From assembly GCF_016097555.1 (NCBI RefSeq), contig NC_054708.1:23263334-23327333 (forward strand): a stretch of DNA of 64,000 bases, in the 5' to 3' direction. This DNA comes from Gigantopelta aegis (lineage: Eukaryota; Mollusca; Gastropoda; Neomphalida; Peltospiridae). Below are positions 53,763-63,854 of the stretch, piece after piece (position 1 is the stretch's first letter; every line of letters starts with the position of its first letter). A model generated the notes under the pieces. The model made no database searches, was not told the origin of the DNA, and saw only the letters and a list, made by a program, of their open reading frames with translations. The translations under genes and the position numbers were made by a program.

Positions 53763-54739
53763 GGGGGTCAACGTCGCCGGGGTCGCCGCTGACCTTGATA
53801 ATAACATTGGTAATGGCGATGAGGAACCCGATTCCTCTTCTGGATCCAATAATTTAATCATACACTTGGAAGAAGACCTCCCAGAAGTTCCCCCCGTTGA
53901 AATAAACACTTGTCCCAACCCAACCACCGACTCTGTTGTTATTGGCGAGGTAAGCGCCAAATCTCATCTTGACGCAGCAAGCGCCAGTGGGTCACCAGCT
54001 TCAACTAAGACAGTGAAGAAGAAGAAAAAGATCCTTCCCCCTACACCACATCATGCGGGCCAGAGAAAGAGGAGGGTGGTGGAGGAGGTGATCCACGCAT
54101 CAACAGATGAAGAGGTGGGTAAATATAACATTAGCACTGCCAATCGTTACAGACTTTTGGCAGACGATATATACGAAAAATACTCCGGAGATGAAACCGC
54201 AAAAAAAAGCAAAATCATTGTCACCCCCCCCCCACCCCCCATATCTGGAATTAGACAAGTCTTTTTTGCTGGAAAAAATCCAACCAGGTATGAGTATTTT
54301 TTTTTGCAGGAATCCATTAACTATCTCTTCAGATGCTTCTTTTAGTCTTGAAACTTCCCTTTTCTTTTTCACCAGGCTCACGGATGGAAGAGTTTTCATT
54401 CACTCAAAAACAGAGACACCCCTTCTTAAATTAGGCAGCTATTTCTATCTCCGCCCCGACCCCAACTCCAGTCTTAGTGTAGAGATCCTATTCGAGACCA
54501 TCTACCAGGAGCCCATAGATGTTAACAGGAGCCTGAATCTTACCCACACCCCCACCCCCTCTTATTCCCAGTTAGGGTATACTCAAGACTCCCTACTTAG
54601 TCAAAACATTCAATCCAATCCAATATTTATTTACATGCTCATATACCACGAAGGTTTCAAGCATGTCTGTCCTGGGCATAATCTCTGGCCTTTGCCAGTG
54701 ACTAAGTCCAGGACAGAAAGGGGGGGGGGGGGGGGATGA
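53349..54739 (+). CDS. Proline-rich ORF1-like protein broken by a C67 tract
   Basis: Starts MTAAMLESVLDTSEIKDSND at 53349 and runs acidic to SFSDSS, then a polyproline run from C67 (53694-53760). After the tract the open frame is a different one, from 53761: GGVNVAGVAADLDNN, a Lys-rich KKKKKILPPTPHH, NRYRLLADD, PPPPPISGIRQVFF. NRYxxL before PPPxxxxGI is typical of LINE ORF1/gag N-terminal halves. GT-AG borders at 54288-54375 (88 bp) would join it in frame to LTDGRVFIHSKTETPLLK and FYLRPDPNSSLSVEILFE. Past about 54611 the frame enters a repeated non-coding module, so the true end is earlier. Whether it is working, decayed or part of another element is unclear. Confidence 0.45.
53694..53767 (+). 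repeat. C67 followed directly by G7
   Basis: Sixty-seven C and then seven G without a break, inside the polyproline part of the ORF1-like gene. Confidence 0.93.
54288..54375 (+). other. Candidate 88-bp intron in the ORF1-like gene
   Basis: CCAACCAG|GTATGAGT donor, and TTTTCTTTTTCACCAG acceptor. Removal joins AG and G into one Arg codon and keeps frame. An alternative acceptor TTTTTTTTTGCAG is at 54309. Confidence 0.45.
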
Positions 54740-54777
54740 GTTTGAAGTGGGCGGAATTTGGAATACGTATTTAGTTG
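54611..54777 (+). repeat. Module U, copy 1
   Basis: CAATCCAATCCAATATTTAT, ATATACCACGAAGGTTTCAA, CTAAGTCCAGGACAGAAA, G16 (54720-54735), GATGAGTTTGAAGTGGGCGG, ending TTTAGTTG and followed by a GAT repeat (54776-54794) that could be a LINE 3' tail. Confidence 0.8.
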
Positions 54778-54797
54778 ATGATGATGATGATGATAAC

Positions 54798-54918
54798 TAG
54801 TTTAACGTGCCCATATACCACTAGGGTTTCGAACACGCCCATTCCGAGTCAGACCTCCGATAAGATCGGTGGCCTGACTCGGGATAGAGCGGGCCGGGAA
54901 GGGGGGGGGGGGGGGGGG
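54798..54918 (+). repeat. Module M, copy 1, with G18 end
   Basis: TTTAACGTGCCCATATACCA, CGAACACGCCCATTCCGAG, CTGACTCGGGATAGAGCGGG, then G18. The inverted copy is at 57996-58104. Confidence 0.8.
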
Positions 54919-55027
54919 TGTGTGTGTGTGAAAATGGGCAGAATTTTGAAAATAGCAATTAGTAAAAAAGTTAATAGATTAAAGAAAAAAAAAGAAAAAG
55001 GTTACAAGCCAAAAATAAAAAAGAATT

Positions 55028-55250
55028 GACTGCTCGGCCGAATATTTATATAATTTGGAGCATTTTAGAAGGACAGTCCAAAATTAAATAAGAGAAAGAA
55101 GAGAGGATCGGACTATTTAATAATATTACAAAAAAAGTAATTTTGACATAAAATTTTGAACGCAGATCTAAACGTTTAAAGTCCGATCGATATGTCCACG
55201 CGAGTGGCCTCGTTAAGGCCGTTTGGGTGCACAGCTTAAAGGGACGAGAT
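55028..55250 (+). repeat. Module V, copy 1
   Basis: TGACTGCTCGGCCGAA, GGACTATTTAATAATATTAC, GTCCGATCGATATGTCCACG. A diverged copy is at 56500-56640. Confidence 0.6.
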
Positions 55251-55583
55251 GGGTTGCATCCCGTCAAGAAAACCCCTAGATTGACAGTCGATAGACGTTG
55301 AAGGTGTAGTGCTGTGCTGAAATACAGATCTTGAGAAGCCGGATTCGTCTGAACGAGTAGAGTATCAGACTAGGGTATAGTCCAGTCGTCATGGGTTGGT
55401 ATAGTGGTGCGGACGGGCCCGACTCCGGAGGATACGAGATGGTATCACTATAAAACAATGTAAAGTCTAGAAAAAAAGTAGTAGGGGCCGACCCCGCTTC
55501 CTATTTCTTCTTAGAGTGGGGCGGTCAATCTTCCAGTGCTGCTAGGACAGGCTCGGACATGTAGAGACTAAACGCGAACAACC

Positions 55584-55880
55584 GTGGCGTTCTGCAGAAT
55601 GGCCGTCATACGAGTCACGAAAAAACAAGTCAACATAGTCAGACGGAGAAAAACGTGGAGGCGAGGAATCTCGCTGAAAAAGAATCCAACCTGGTGGTGC
55701 AGACTGTCGAAACGAGAAGCGTTCCAGCGTTCAATCAGTTCCAATGGCCGCATACATCCCAGTAGAAAACTTCATTTCCCGGACAAAAACAACGAAATGA
55801 AGGACCCCCAAGTCGAGCACACGAAAGCACGTGCAGTGTGCACAACCGAAACAAACACGTCTTACCGCGTGGAGCTCTAG
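55584..55880 (+). CDS. Small basic hypothetical protein
   Basis: 98 codons, strongly basic (VTKKQVNIVRRRKTWRRG, KKNPTWWCRLSKREAFQRS, NGRIHPSRKLHFPDK), ending NTSYRVEL. GC-richer than its surroundings. No family recognised; it lies between module copies and may be a piece of a retroelement. Confidence 0.3.
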   Translation: MAFCRMAVIRVTKKQVNIVRRRKTWRRGISLKKNPTWWCRLSKREAFQRSISSNGRIHPSRKLHFPDKNNEMKDPQVEHTKARAVCTTETNTSYRVEL

Positions 55881-55886
55881 ACTGGG

Positions 55887-56050
55887 AATCCGTATTTAGT
55901 TGTGTCCAGCGACTGCGCGGACCGACTAGTAGACACCGAAATGGGCCGTGTTCTGACTGGCTGAATTTCGATTCCTTCGGGTCTAACTAGAAAAAGCTAT
56001 ATCTACGGAGAATAACTGCACCTATCATCATGTCCGGACTAAAAATTTAG
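55887..56050 (+). repeat. Module U, right half only
   Basis: CGTATTTAGTTGTGTCCAGC to CATGTCCGGACTAAAAATTT; almost identical to 56321-56480. Confidence 0.9.
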
Positions 56051-56166
56051 CTCGAGAGCGCAGGTAGACACGTCCACCTTCATTGAAAGACAGCTGGAGA
56101 AAAAAAAGAAAAAGAAAACATTCATCTCCAGGTTTTAAGCTCCATTCCCCCAAATAACGTTAACAG

Positions 56167-56484
56167 CAATCCAATCCAATCCAATATTTATTTACATGCT
56201 CATATACCACGAAGGTTTCAAGCATGTCTGTCCTGGGCATAATCTCTGGCCTTTGCCAGTGACTAAGTCCAGGACAGAAGGGGGGGGGGGGGAATGAGTT
56301 TGAAGTGGGCGGAATTTGGAATACGTATTTAGTTGTGTCCAGCGACTGCGCGGACCGACTAGTAGACACCGAAAATGGGCCGTGTTCTGACTGGCTGAAT
56401 TTCGATTCCTTCGGGTCTAACTAGAAAAACCTAAATCTACGGAAAATAACTGCACCTATCATCATGTCCGGACTAACTATTTAA
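56167..56484 (+). repeat. Module U, copy 2, full
   Basis: CAATCCAATCCAATCCAATA through G13 (56280-56292), CGTATTTAGTTGTGTCCAGC and CATGTCCGGACTAACTATTT. Confidence 0.9.
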
Positions 56485-56499
56485 ACCCAAAAATAAGTT

Positions 56500-56640
56500 T
56501 GACTGCTCGGCCGAAAAGGTTTTAAGGTGATTTGAGCAATTGAACGGGCGCCAAAGTAAAGTGCGTTGGACTATTTATAAAAAAATAAACATAATAATTT
56601 AGAAGCTCGATCGAAAAGTCCAACTAAGCCCAAAAGGAGG
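56500..56640 (+). repeat. Module V, copy 2
   Basis: TGACTGCTCGGCCGAAAAGG, TTGGACTATTTATAAAAAAA and GCTCGATCGAAAAGTCCAAC, diverged from copy 1. Confidence 0.6.
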
Positions 56641-56663
56641 TTACCTGTCCTAGTTAAGGTTGG

Positions 56664-57596
56664 TTATTTCGGGGATCCTGGAGTTGCTCGGAGTGTCGGC
56701 AGCTGGTCTTGTCGCTGGCGTAGAGCCTGTACTACCGTGGAGTAACCGGGGCCGCAGACTGCTCTGAGCATCTTGTGAAGAGACCTGTTGTCTATCTTCC
56801 AAAACATGACGCACTGTCTATATGTCTGGTCCCTTCGATGTGTCACGATCACTCCCGGCGTACCACTGAAGGTCTTGTGGTGAATTTCAAAGCTGCTGCC
56901 GTCCTCCATTGGCTTTCAGTCGATGTTGGCGAAACCTCCCCGGAGTTTGTTCGGTTGTAGCGTGTCCCCTTGCATATCCGGGTGGAGCAGATGACGAAGT
57001 CCACCTAGGGCCAGGCTCCATTCGTCCTCGTCCTCGTCCTCTTTCAGGGGGACGGCTTCCGGCGGCGGCTTGGTCTTGGCTGGTTGGGTGGTCGGTGATG
57101 ACGCCTTCCTTTTTGGTGCCGCCACAGCAACAAATCCTGGAGACGACTCAACGGGAGCGGTCGTTAAAGTTGACCGCTTCACCGAAGTCGTCGTTTTAGG
57201 GGTGGAGGTGGATTTCGGTGGTGTCCTACTGGTCCGCTGGCACATCGCGATGTCCAACTCCGAGTAGGGCGGGTCCGGGGATGCGGGTGCCGATGGCTGT
57301 CGCGTCCTCTCCGGAGAACTCGGTGGGGGCGGCGACGCAGAAGGGACCGCCACTGGCGGTTGAGCCGCCAGCTTTGTCCCCTCCTGAGCCGTCCCCAGTA
57401 CGGGTTTCTTCCTTCTCCTTCCTCTTCCAGTTCCTCCTGTCCTCTTCTTTGGAGGCGGGTCTCCATATACCAGAGACACGGTCGCCCGTGACCCGGTATA
57501 GGTGACCCTAAACTCCAACAAGGAGCCAAAGCTGGCTATCAGTCCCCCCAGGTGGGGGGGGGGGGGGGGGGGGGCAAGTCGAGAGCGCACGTACAC
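56664..57596 (-). pseudogene. GC-rich proline/basic protein with one in-frame TGA
   Basis: One minus-strand frame of about 310 codons, from MYVRSRLAPPPPPP at 57596 to LRATPGSPK at 56664, broken only by TGA at 56916-56918 (NID-stop-KPMEDGSS; a TGG Trp codon one base away would fit). Order: polyproline from G21 (57554-57574), LLEFRVTYTGSRATVSLVYG, a basic RGRRRKK patch, a long Pro/Ser/Thr-rich linker, acidic EDEDEDEW, then a compact C-terminus (DGSSFEIHHKTFSGTPGVIV, RQCVMFWKIDNRSLHKML, CGPGYSTVVQALRQRQDQL). GC content is far above the flanks. Function unknown; a retroelement ORF1 or a transferred gene are both possible. Confidence 0.5.
57554..57574 (+). repeat. G21 homopolymer
   Basis: Codes polyproline on the minus strand at the start of the GC-rich frame. 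Confidence 0.9.
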
Positions 57597-57995
57597 ACGT
57601 CTAGTCGCATCGCGAGACAGCTGGAGAAAAAAAAAAACGTTAACAGCAGTCTATCACCTTCCTCTTTATACGGTTCCGTTAAGGTCCGCACTCCCCCGAC
57701 AGACGTAAACATGCTCCTCCCCTCCCTCCCGACCCTCACCTGGTCACACCAATGTTTAAAATATGACTGGCAGCCCCTTTCCTCTTAACCTCCCATGGGT
57801 TTAATGAATATTGTTTAAGAATTATTATTAATATTAGACCAGCCCATCTAAATTTGCGCCGAAAATATATTATATTAATAATTTATATAGGATAGTAATG
57901 TTGATAAGTTTCTTTAAGGGCGCAGCCAAACTTTTTTAACCCCAATTTCCCCCTTTTTATACTTTTGGCGTTAATTTTCAAAATTTCCCCTATTT
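57597..57995. other. Spacer, probable LINE upstream region
   Basis: No supported frame; could be part of the LINE 5' UTR. Confidence 0.35.
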
Positions 57996-58104
57996 GTTAG
58001 GTTATCCCTGTCCCGAGTCAGACTCCCGATCCTATCGGAGGCCGGACTCGGGATAGGCGTGTTCGAAATCTTAGTGGTATATGGACACGTTAAACAAGTT
58101 ACTA
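57996..58104 (-). repeat. Module M, inverted copy at the LINE 5' side
   Basis: TCCCGAGTCAGACTCCCGAT, GGACTCGGGATAGGCGTGTT, GGTATATGGACACGTTAAAC: the reverse of 54798-54890. It lies just upstream of LINE ORF1. Confidence 0.8.
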
Positions 58105-59388
58105 AGCTAAGCTAAACTAAGTAAACATGCTAACGCCAGACAAACCCGAAGCCAACTCTCAGGCCACTCGGCGGTCTCCGACTCCTTCCGAAGTGGGTTC
58201 GGAGACGGCCGAGAGGCCTTCCCATAGTAAACTACCATCTGCGGACAAGTCCGATCCTCCAAACAACAAACATAAAATCCAGCCTAGTGTTAGAGCGTCT
58301 GCCTCACCAATCCCAAATCCCACCCAAAAAGACTGTACGGCCCCTCCCCAAAAACCTACCCAACCGGTTGCGGAGGGAATATGGGGGGGACGAGCCGTGC
58401 GATATCTTTGGCCCAGTAGCCACTGTCTCCCGTTCCAAATTTATAGAAGAATTCACCGTAGTTAAAACAAAAAAATCTAAACGCAGTCTCCAGTTCGATA
58501 ACGTAAACAAAGACCCAGTCCGTTCAGATTTTTTGCGTTCCCCAACCAAAAAATCACCTCCCCGGAAACGGAAAATAGCTCTTAATTCAACATGTCCCGG
58601 GGGTGAACAGTTAACAAAAAAAATTAATCAACCAACATTTAATGAGGAGTACCCCCCACTCCCACCTAAAACTCCAGGTCCCAATCCACCATCCAAGGGT
58701 ACCCAGGTACCCTTGGCCTTCTATAAAGGGGTGGAGCCAGCTAAGGGCGGTTCTGGGATCGCCCCCCTTCATAGTATGGGACCTACCGCACCACCCCAGT
58801 TCACTGTGGTCGGTGCCAAACCAAATAAAGAAAAACTAAAAAACCCTATAAACAATAGCTCTACCATACAAGACTTCACTTGCAGACGGCTGGTCAGGAT
58901 GCCACCCGGACCGCTGTCTGCAGTGCAACTCCAAAATATTCTAATTAAAGAAAACCCAGATCTAGATATCAAAAATGTTACAATTTCGAGAAATGGCTAT
59001 TGGGATGTCCTTCTGAAAGATAAAAATAACTGTGTGGACCTGATATTTTTCAGGTCCCAATCTTACCCATTACTAATGTTCAGACCTAAACCAATAAAAT
59101 GTGCGCAGTGCCAGAGATGGGGACACAGCATAAAAAAATGTCGTTCCAGGGGGGATCCGGTTTGCTTCAGGTGTGGGGACAAACACCCAAAGCGGGGGAC
59201 GGACAACCCATGTACCAATACACTAAAATGTGCTAACTGTAAGGGTCAGCACTATACCCATAGCCAGGAGTGCCACCACCACCAGGAAGCCATTCGGGTA
59301 TTAAACTCTAAGCCCAGAGAGGAGTCCGTCCACCCGCCAAGGGGGGCTTATAACCCAGTCGAGCGCCAAAGACACACACCGGCAGCCG

Positions 59389-59407
59389 CCCCCCCCCCCC
59401 CCCCCCC
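59389..59407 (+). repeat. C19 frameshift tract in ORF1
   Basis: Frame is open before the tract in one register and after it in another. Confidence 0.85.
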
Positions 59408-59451
59408 TTCTTAGAACAAATAACTTTAATGCTGGGAACGCCTACACAAAG

Positions 59452-59469
59452 CCCCCCCCCCCCCCCCCC
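59452..59469 (+). repeat. C18 tract in ORF1
   Basis: Second polyproline run, in frame with the C-terminal segment. Confidence 0.85.
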
Positions 59470-59806
59470 TTTAATGAGAAACAGAAACAACGGTCCAGAT
59501 CAGCCCATAACAGCAGAACAACTTCTGCGTGTTTTAACTGGGCTGTTTCTGGACGGTTCCCTGGGGGCACCTATTAAGGGAAATTTAGATGAGGAAACTA
59601 TTAAAATGGCTACACACTCAGCCTGTTTAGCCTTTTCGCACCATCTCGGTATCACTATTAAAGATCATAAAGTTCTAACAAATAGCTTCAACTGGTATGC
59701 ACCGAGAATGGCCAAACCAACTCCTGTCTCCACACCTAGCCATCACAATATAGATTAGATTAAATAATTTAATAGAGCTAATAATTAGCATTGCTTCAAA
59801 TCAATT

Positions 59807-62800
59807 ATGGGAGACAAGAGAAATAAAGTTACACCTAAATATCTAACCAAACTTAACAATAACAGTAACAATAACAATAGTGTAAATAATAGTTATAATA
59901 ATAACAATAATAACAACAGTGCTAATAAACAAACTAAAATTAAAGTAGATAAATTTAAAGGTTTGGCCATTCTCCAGTGGAATGCTAAAGGTATTAAATC
60001 ACTAAACCATGGAGACGAATTAAAGAAATATATTGTAGATGCTAAACCGGCCATAGATGTTATTTGCATACAAGAAACCTGGCTAGATAACCGTAATCAA
60101 GATAAAGCTAAAAATAAAAAATATTTTATTAATTTTAATATCCCAGGGTATTTTGGGTTTTTTTATAATAATAATTTTTCTACTAGAGGAGGTATAGCTA
60201 CCTTTGTCAGGAATGACCTGTCTTACTCCCGCATCCCGCTCAATGAGACCAAAAATAATATTGAGGTCTTGGGCACTACAGTGTATGGCGGAGTCGAGAA
60301 TGTAGACATTTATAATTTTTATGTCCACCCAGGCAGTCAACATAATAAACTTACTATAAATAACTACCTGGATTCTATCTCTAAAACACAAACAAATAAG
60401 TTAATTATTTTAGGAGATTTTAATTGCCGTAATTCTTTATGGGGATCTACTACTAATGATAAACAAGGGCTTATTATTGAACAATTTATAGAAACTGTTA
60501 AAGCTGTTTGTTTAAATGATGGGTCTCCCACCTTTTTTTCTGACTCCTACCATTCCTGGACCTGGCTAGACCTCACTATGGTCTCAGAGGAGATGGCGTC
60601 CAAATGTGAGTGGCAGGTCATTAATGATTTTAATAGCGACCACCTCCCTATTATTACACATTACAATTTAAATGGGACATGGAGGGAAATACCTAAAGTT
60701 AAAGAAAAATGGAATTTCAATAAAGCAGATTGGCCAGGTTTCTATCAATTGTGCTTGAATCTTAGGCCGGATAATATTAGAAATAATAATATAGATATTT
60801 TTAATAAGAATCTGATTGACAATATTATATCAATAGCAAATAAAACCATTCCAATATCAAATGCTAAAGTCAGATATAACTCAGTACCCTGGTGGAACGA
60901 TAATCTTGCTAATATTATTAAACATAGAAATAAAATGCGTAAGAATTACCAGAGGGACAAAACTCTGGACAATTTAGGTAAATTCAAAGAAAGTAAATTT
61001 AAAGTTACACAAGAATTGTTTAAACTTAAAAAAGACTCATGGAATAAATTTTGCTCATCATTAAATAGTCAATCTAAGGTTACAGAAGTATGGGCAAAAA
61101 TAAAACGCATCCAGGGAAAACCTCTTGCTAAATCTTCTCTATTAAAAGCTAATAAACTCTACACTACTAATCAACAAAAAGCTACAGTATTTGGACAAAC
61201 TTTCCAAAAAAATTCAAGCAATGGTAATTTCCCACTAAAATTTTCTAATATAAAAGAAACTATAGAAAAAAATCATAAAATCCCCCTGGATGCTAAATTT
61301 TCTAAATATATTACAGATTATAATATTCCATTTTCCCTCCAGGAAATGACTGAGGCTTTTGCTCACAGGAAGGGTACCGCTCCTGGTCCGGATAAATTCA
61401 ATTATCTTTTCTTCCAAAATATGCCTGAAGCTACCCTCAGACTTTTCCTGGAACTTTATAATAAAGCCTGGAAACAGGGTTATCTCCCCCTAGCATGGAA
61501 ACATGCTGAGGTTGTCAGCCTCCCCAAGAAAGGGAAAGATTTAACTAATCCATCTAACTACCGTCCCATCTCTCTAACATCCAGTGTTTGCAAAACCATG
61601 GAGGCCATGGTTAATTCCAGACTCAGCTATCACCTAGAAAGTAACCACCTTTTGACCATATACCAGAGTGGCTTTAGAAAAAACCACTCTACTTCCGACC
61701 ACCTTTTTCGACTTCAATCTGAAATTGCAAATGCTTTAAGTCATGGTGACAAAGTGGTCGGAATATTTGTTGATCTGGAAAAGGCTTATGATATGGTTTG
61801 GCGACACGGGCTACTAATTAAAGTGTATAACATGGGCATTAGAGGGCCTATGTTTGCATTTATTGAACGTTTTATTAATAACAGATCTTTTACTGTTAAT
61901 GTTACTGAAACATTCTCTGATATTCTAAACCTTGAGAATGGCATACCCCAGGGATCTGTAATAGCCCCAACACTTTTCAGTATTTTTATTAATGATCTAG
62001 CTACTGCCCTTACTGGCTCGTCTAGTAAGGACACAAAGCTTAGTATTGGTCTATTTGCTGATGACACAGCTTTTTGGCGATCTGGAAAGTGTATAGAAAA
62101 GATTAAAATAGATATTCAAAAAGATATAGATAAACTTCAAAATTGGGCTGAAACCTGGGGTGTTACCATCTCAAGATCTAAAACCTCTGCTATCCTTTTT
62201 ACTAATAATAATTTCAAGAGACGGTATAAACTTAACTTAACATTAGATAATCACCCCATTGCTCAAATATTGTCAGTTAAATTCCTGGGAGTCATTTTTG
62301 ACCCAGCATTATCCTTTAATGAACACATAAAAGAAGTAGTTAAAAATTGTAATAATTATATTAATTTACTTAGAGTTATATCTGCAACCAATTGGGGGGC
62401 TGACAGACACACTCTTTTAATGATTTTTGAAGCATTTATCGTCTCCAGGTTACAGTATGGTGCTCAAGCCTTCTGCTGTGCATCACCTACCCAGCTGGAT
62501 AAGTTAGAATCAATATACAATAAAGGGCTTAGAATTATAACCAAAATCTCCCCGGGCACATCAAACGACAGTCTGCGTGTGGAGCTGAATATTCTTCCTC
62601 TCAGTGTTAGGCGCACCCAGCTTTGTCTTAAACACTGGTTTAAAGCTAAATATTTAGTACCATTAAATCCTGTAGCAACCATGAAACCGAATAATGATGA
62701 CTATTTACATATTAATATTAATTCCGCAGTTAATTTTAATAACAGAATGGCATCTAATTTAGAACTCTTGGATTTTAATCTGGATAAATACTCTCCCCCC

Positions 62801-63854
62801 TTGGTGCCACCTTGGCTAATTAAACCGCCGAATGTCCCCTTGCTCTTAAGAAAGGAAATTTTAAAAACAGAATTCGAACCATTTAAAAATATAATATTTA
62901 GAGCAGCTTTAAATGATTATTACCCTGACCATATCCATATATACACAGATGGCTCCAAGGACCCACTTTCTGGTAAAGCAGGCATGGCCTTCTGTGTCAA
63001 GCCTAGCTTGCCTAACATTTCTAGCTCCCACCACGCCAGAGTGACTGACCACGTTTCTGTATTTACTACTGAACTGATGGCCATTTACTCTGCGCTTAAG
63101 TGGATTCTTACTAATATTACTAATTATCCGACTCCCCAAAAATTCCTTATATTATCTGACTCCCTGAGCTCACTACAAGCTCTCCAGAATCTTAAATTCA
63201 AGAGTTCTTACTTAATTAAGCAAATTATAAATATGATTAATTTTAACAATAGTAAAGGGTTATTTATAACTTTGGAATGGGTCCCTGCTCATGTCGGCAT
63301 CTCTGGCAACGAAAAACGCTGATCTATTAGCTAAAAAAGCTTTAGTTATGGATAAAATTGAAATTAATATCAATATTAATCTTAACGAAACCATGGCCAT
63401 AGCTCATAAAAAATTTCTTAACTTTTGGCAAACCGAATGGAATATCAAAACAAGACTATGGCATTATCTAATCAAACCTAAAGTTAATTCGAAAAGACCC
63501 ACTTACGCTAATGTTAAAACTGAAAAAATTATTACCAAACTGCGCCTTGGTGTTGTTTTCGGTCTGAACGACACTCAATTTAAAATTTAAAAAAGTAACA
63601 CAGCACTCTGTGTTACTTGTAAAAAAATAGATAACGTAAGACATTTCCTCTTTTACTGTAATAAATACACTAATGAAAGAAATACTCTTAAAATAATAAT
63701 GGATAATCTTAAAATTAAATTTAACCCTGTTAAAATATTTAACCCGCCCCCCGCTCTCAAACAGGAGGTGGAACGGGCTATTCTAACTTTTGTAAAAGAT
63801 ACCAAAATAATTACGGCGAAGTCCACTGATGGCATGGTCCCATATAATAAGTAG
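59807..63854 (+). pseudogene. LINE ORF2 polyprotein (EN-RT-RNase H-CCHC), one frameshift and one stop
   Basis: Starts MGDKRNKVTPKYLTKL with an Asn-rich N-terminus. The APE-type endonuclease covers residues 52-285: E90 in QETW, GDFN at 203-206, WLDLT at 253-257, SDHLP at 277-281. Reverse transcriptase: first catalytic Asp D656 (FVDLEKAYD), FADD at 750-753, with NYRPISLTS and GIPQGSVIAPTLFS between landmarks. RNase H: D1048 (TDGSKD), E1089, D1118 (LSDSLSSL). One extra base at 63312-63317 shifts frame inside GNEK-ADLLAKKAL, the last RNase H motif. A TAA at 63588 follows, and then the frame continues through the zinc finger CVTCKKIDNVRHFLFYC to TAG at 63852. Only these two lesions remove full-length product; EN and RT are whole. 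Confidence 0.93.

Larger units (their letters stand above)
58127..59758 (+). pseudogene. LINE ORF1, gag-like RNA-binding protein, two homopolymer frameshifts
   Basis: Begins MLTPDKPEANSQATRRSPTP at 58127. Frame changes at G7 (58383-58389) into YGGDEPCDIFGPVATVSRSK and changes back at C19 (59389-59407), so about 544 codons are covered. A central domain (FTCRRLVRMPPGPLSAVQLQ) leads to three zinc knuckles at 59100-59272: CAQCQRWGHSIKKC, CFRCGDKHPKRGTDNPC and CANCKGQHYTHSQEC. A polyproline linker (C19 and C18) separates these from a C-terminal segment (ITAEQLLRVLTGLFLDG, HSACLAFSHHLGITIKDHK). ORF1 proteins coat LINE RNA in the particle. The C-terminal segment after polyproline is not something I know from this family. 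Confidence 0.88.
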
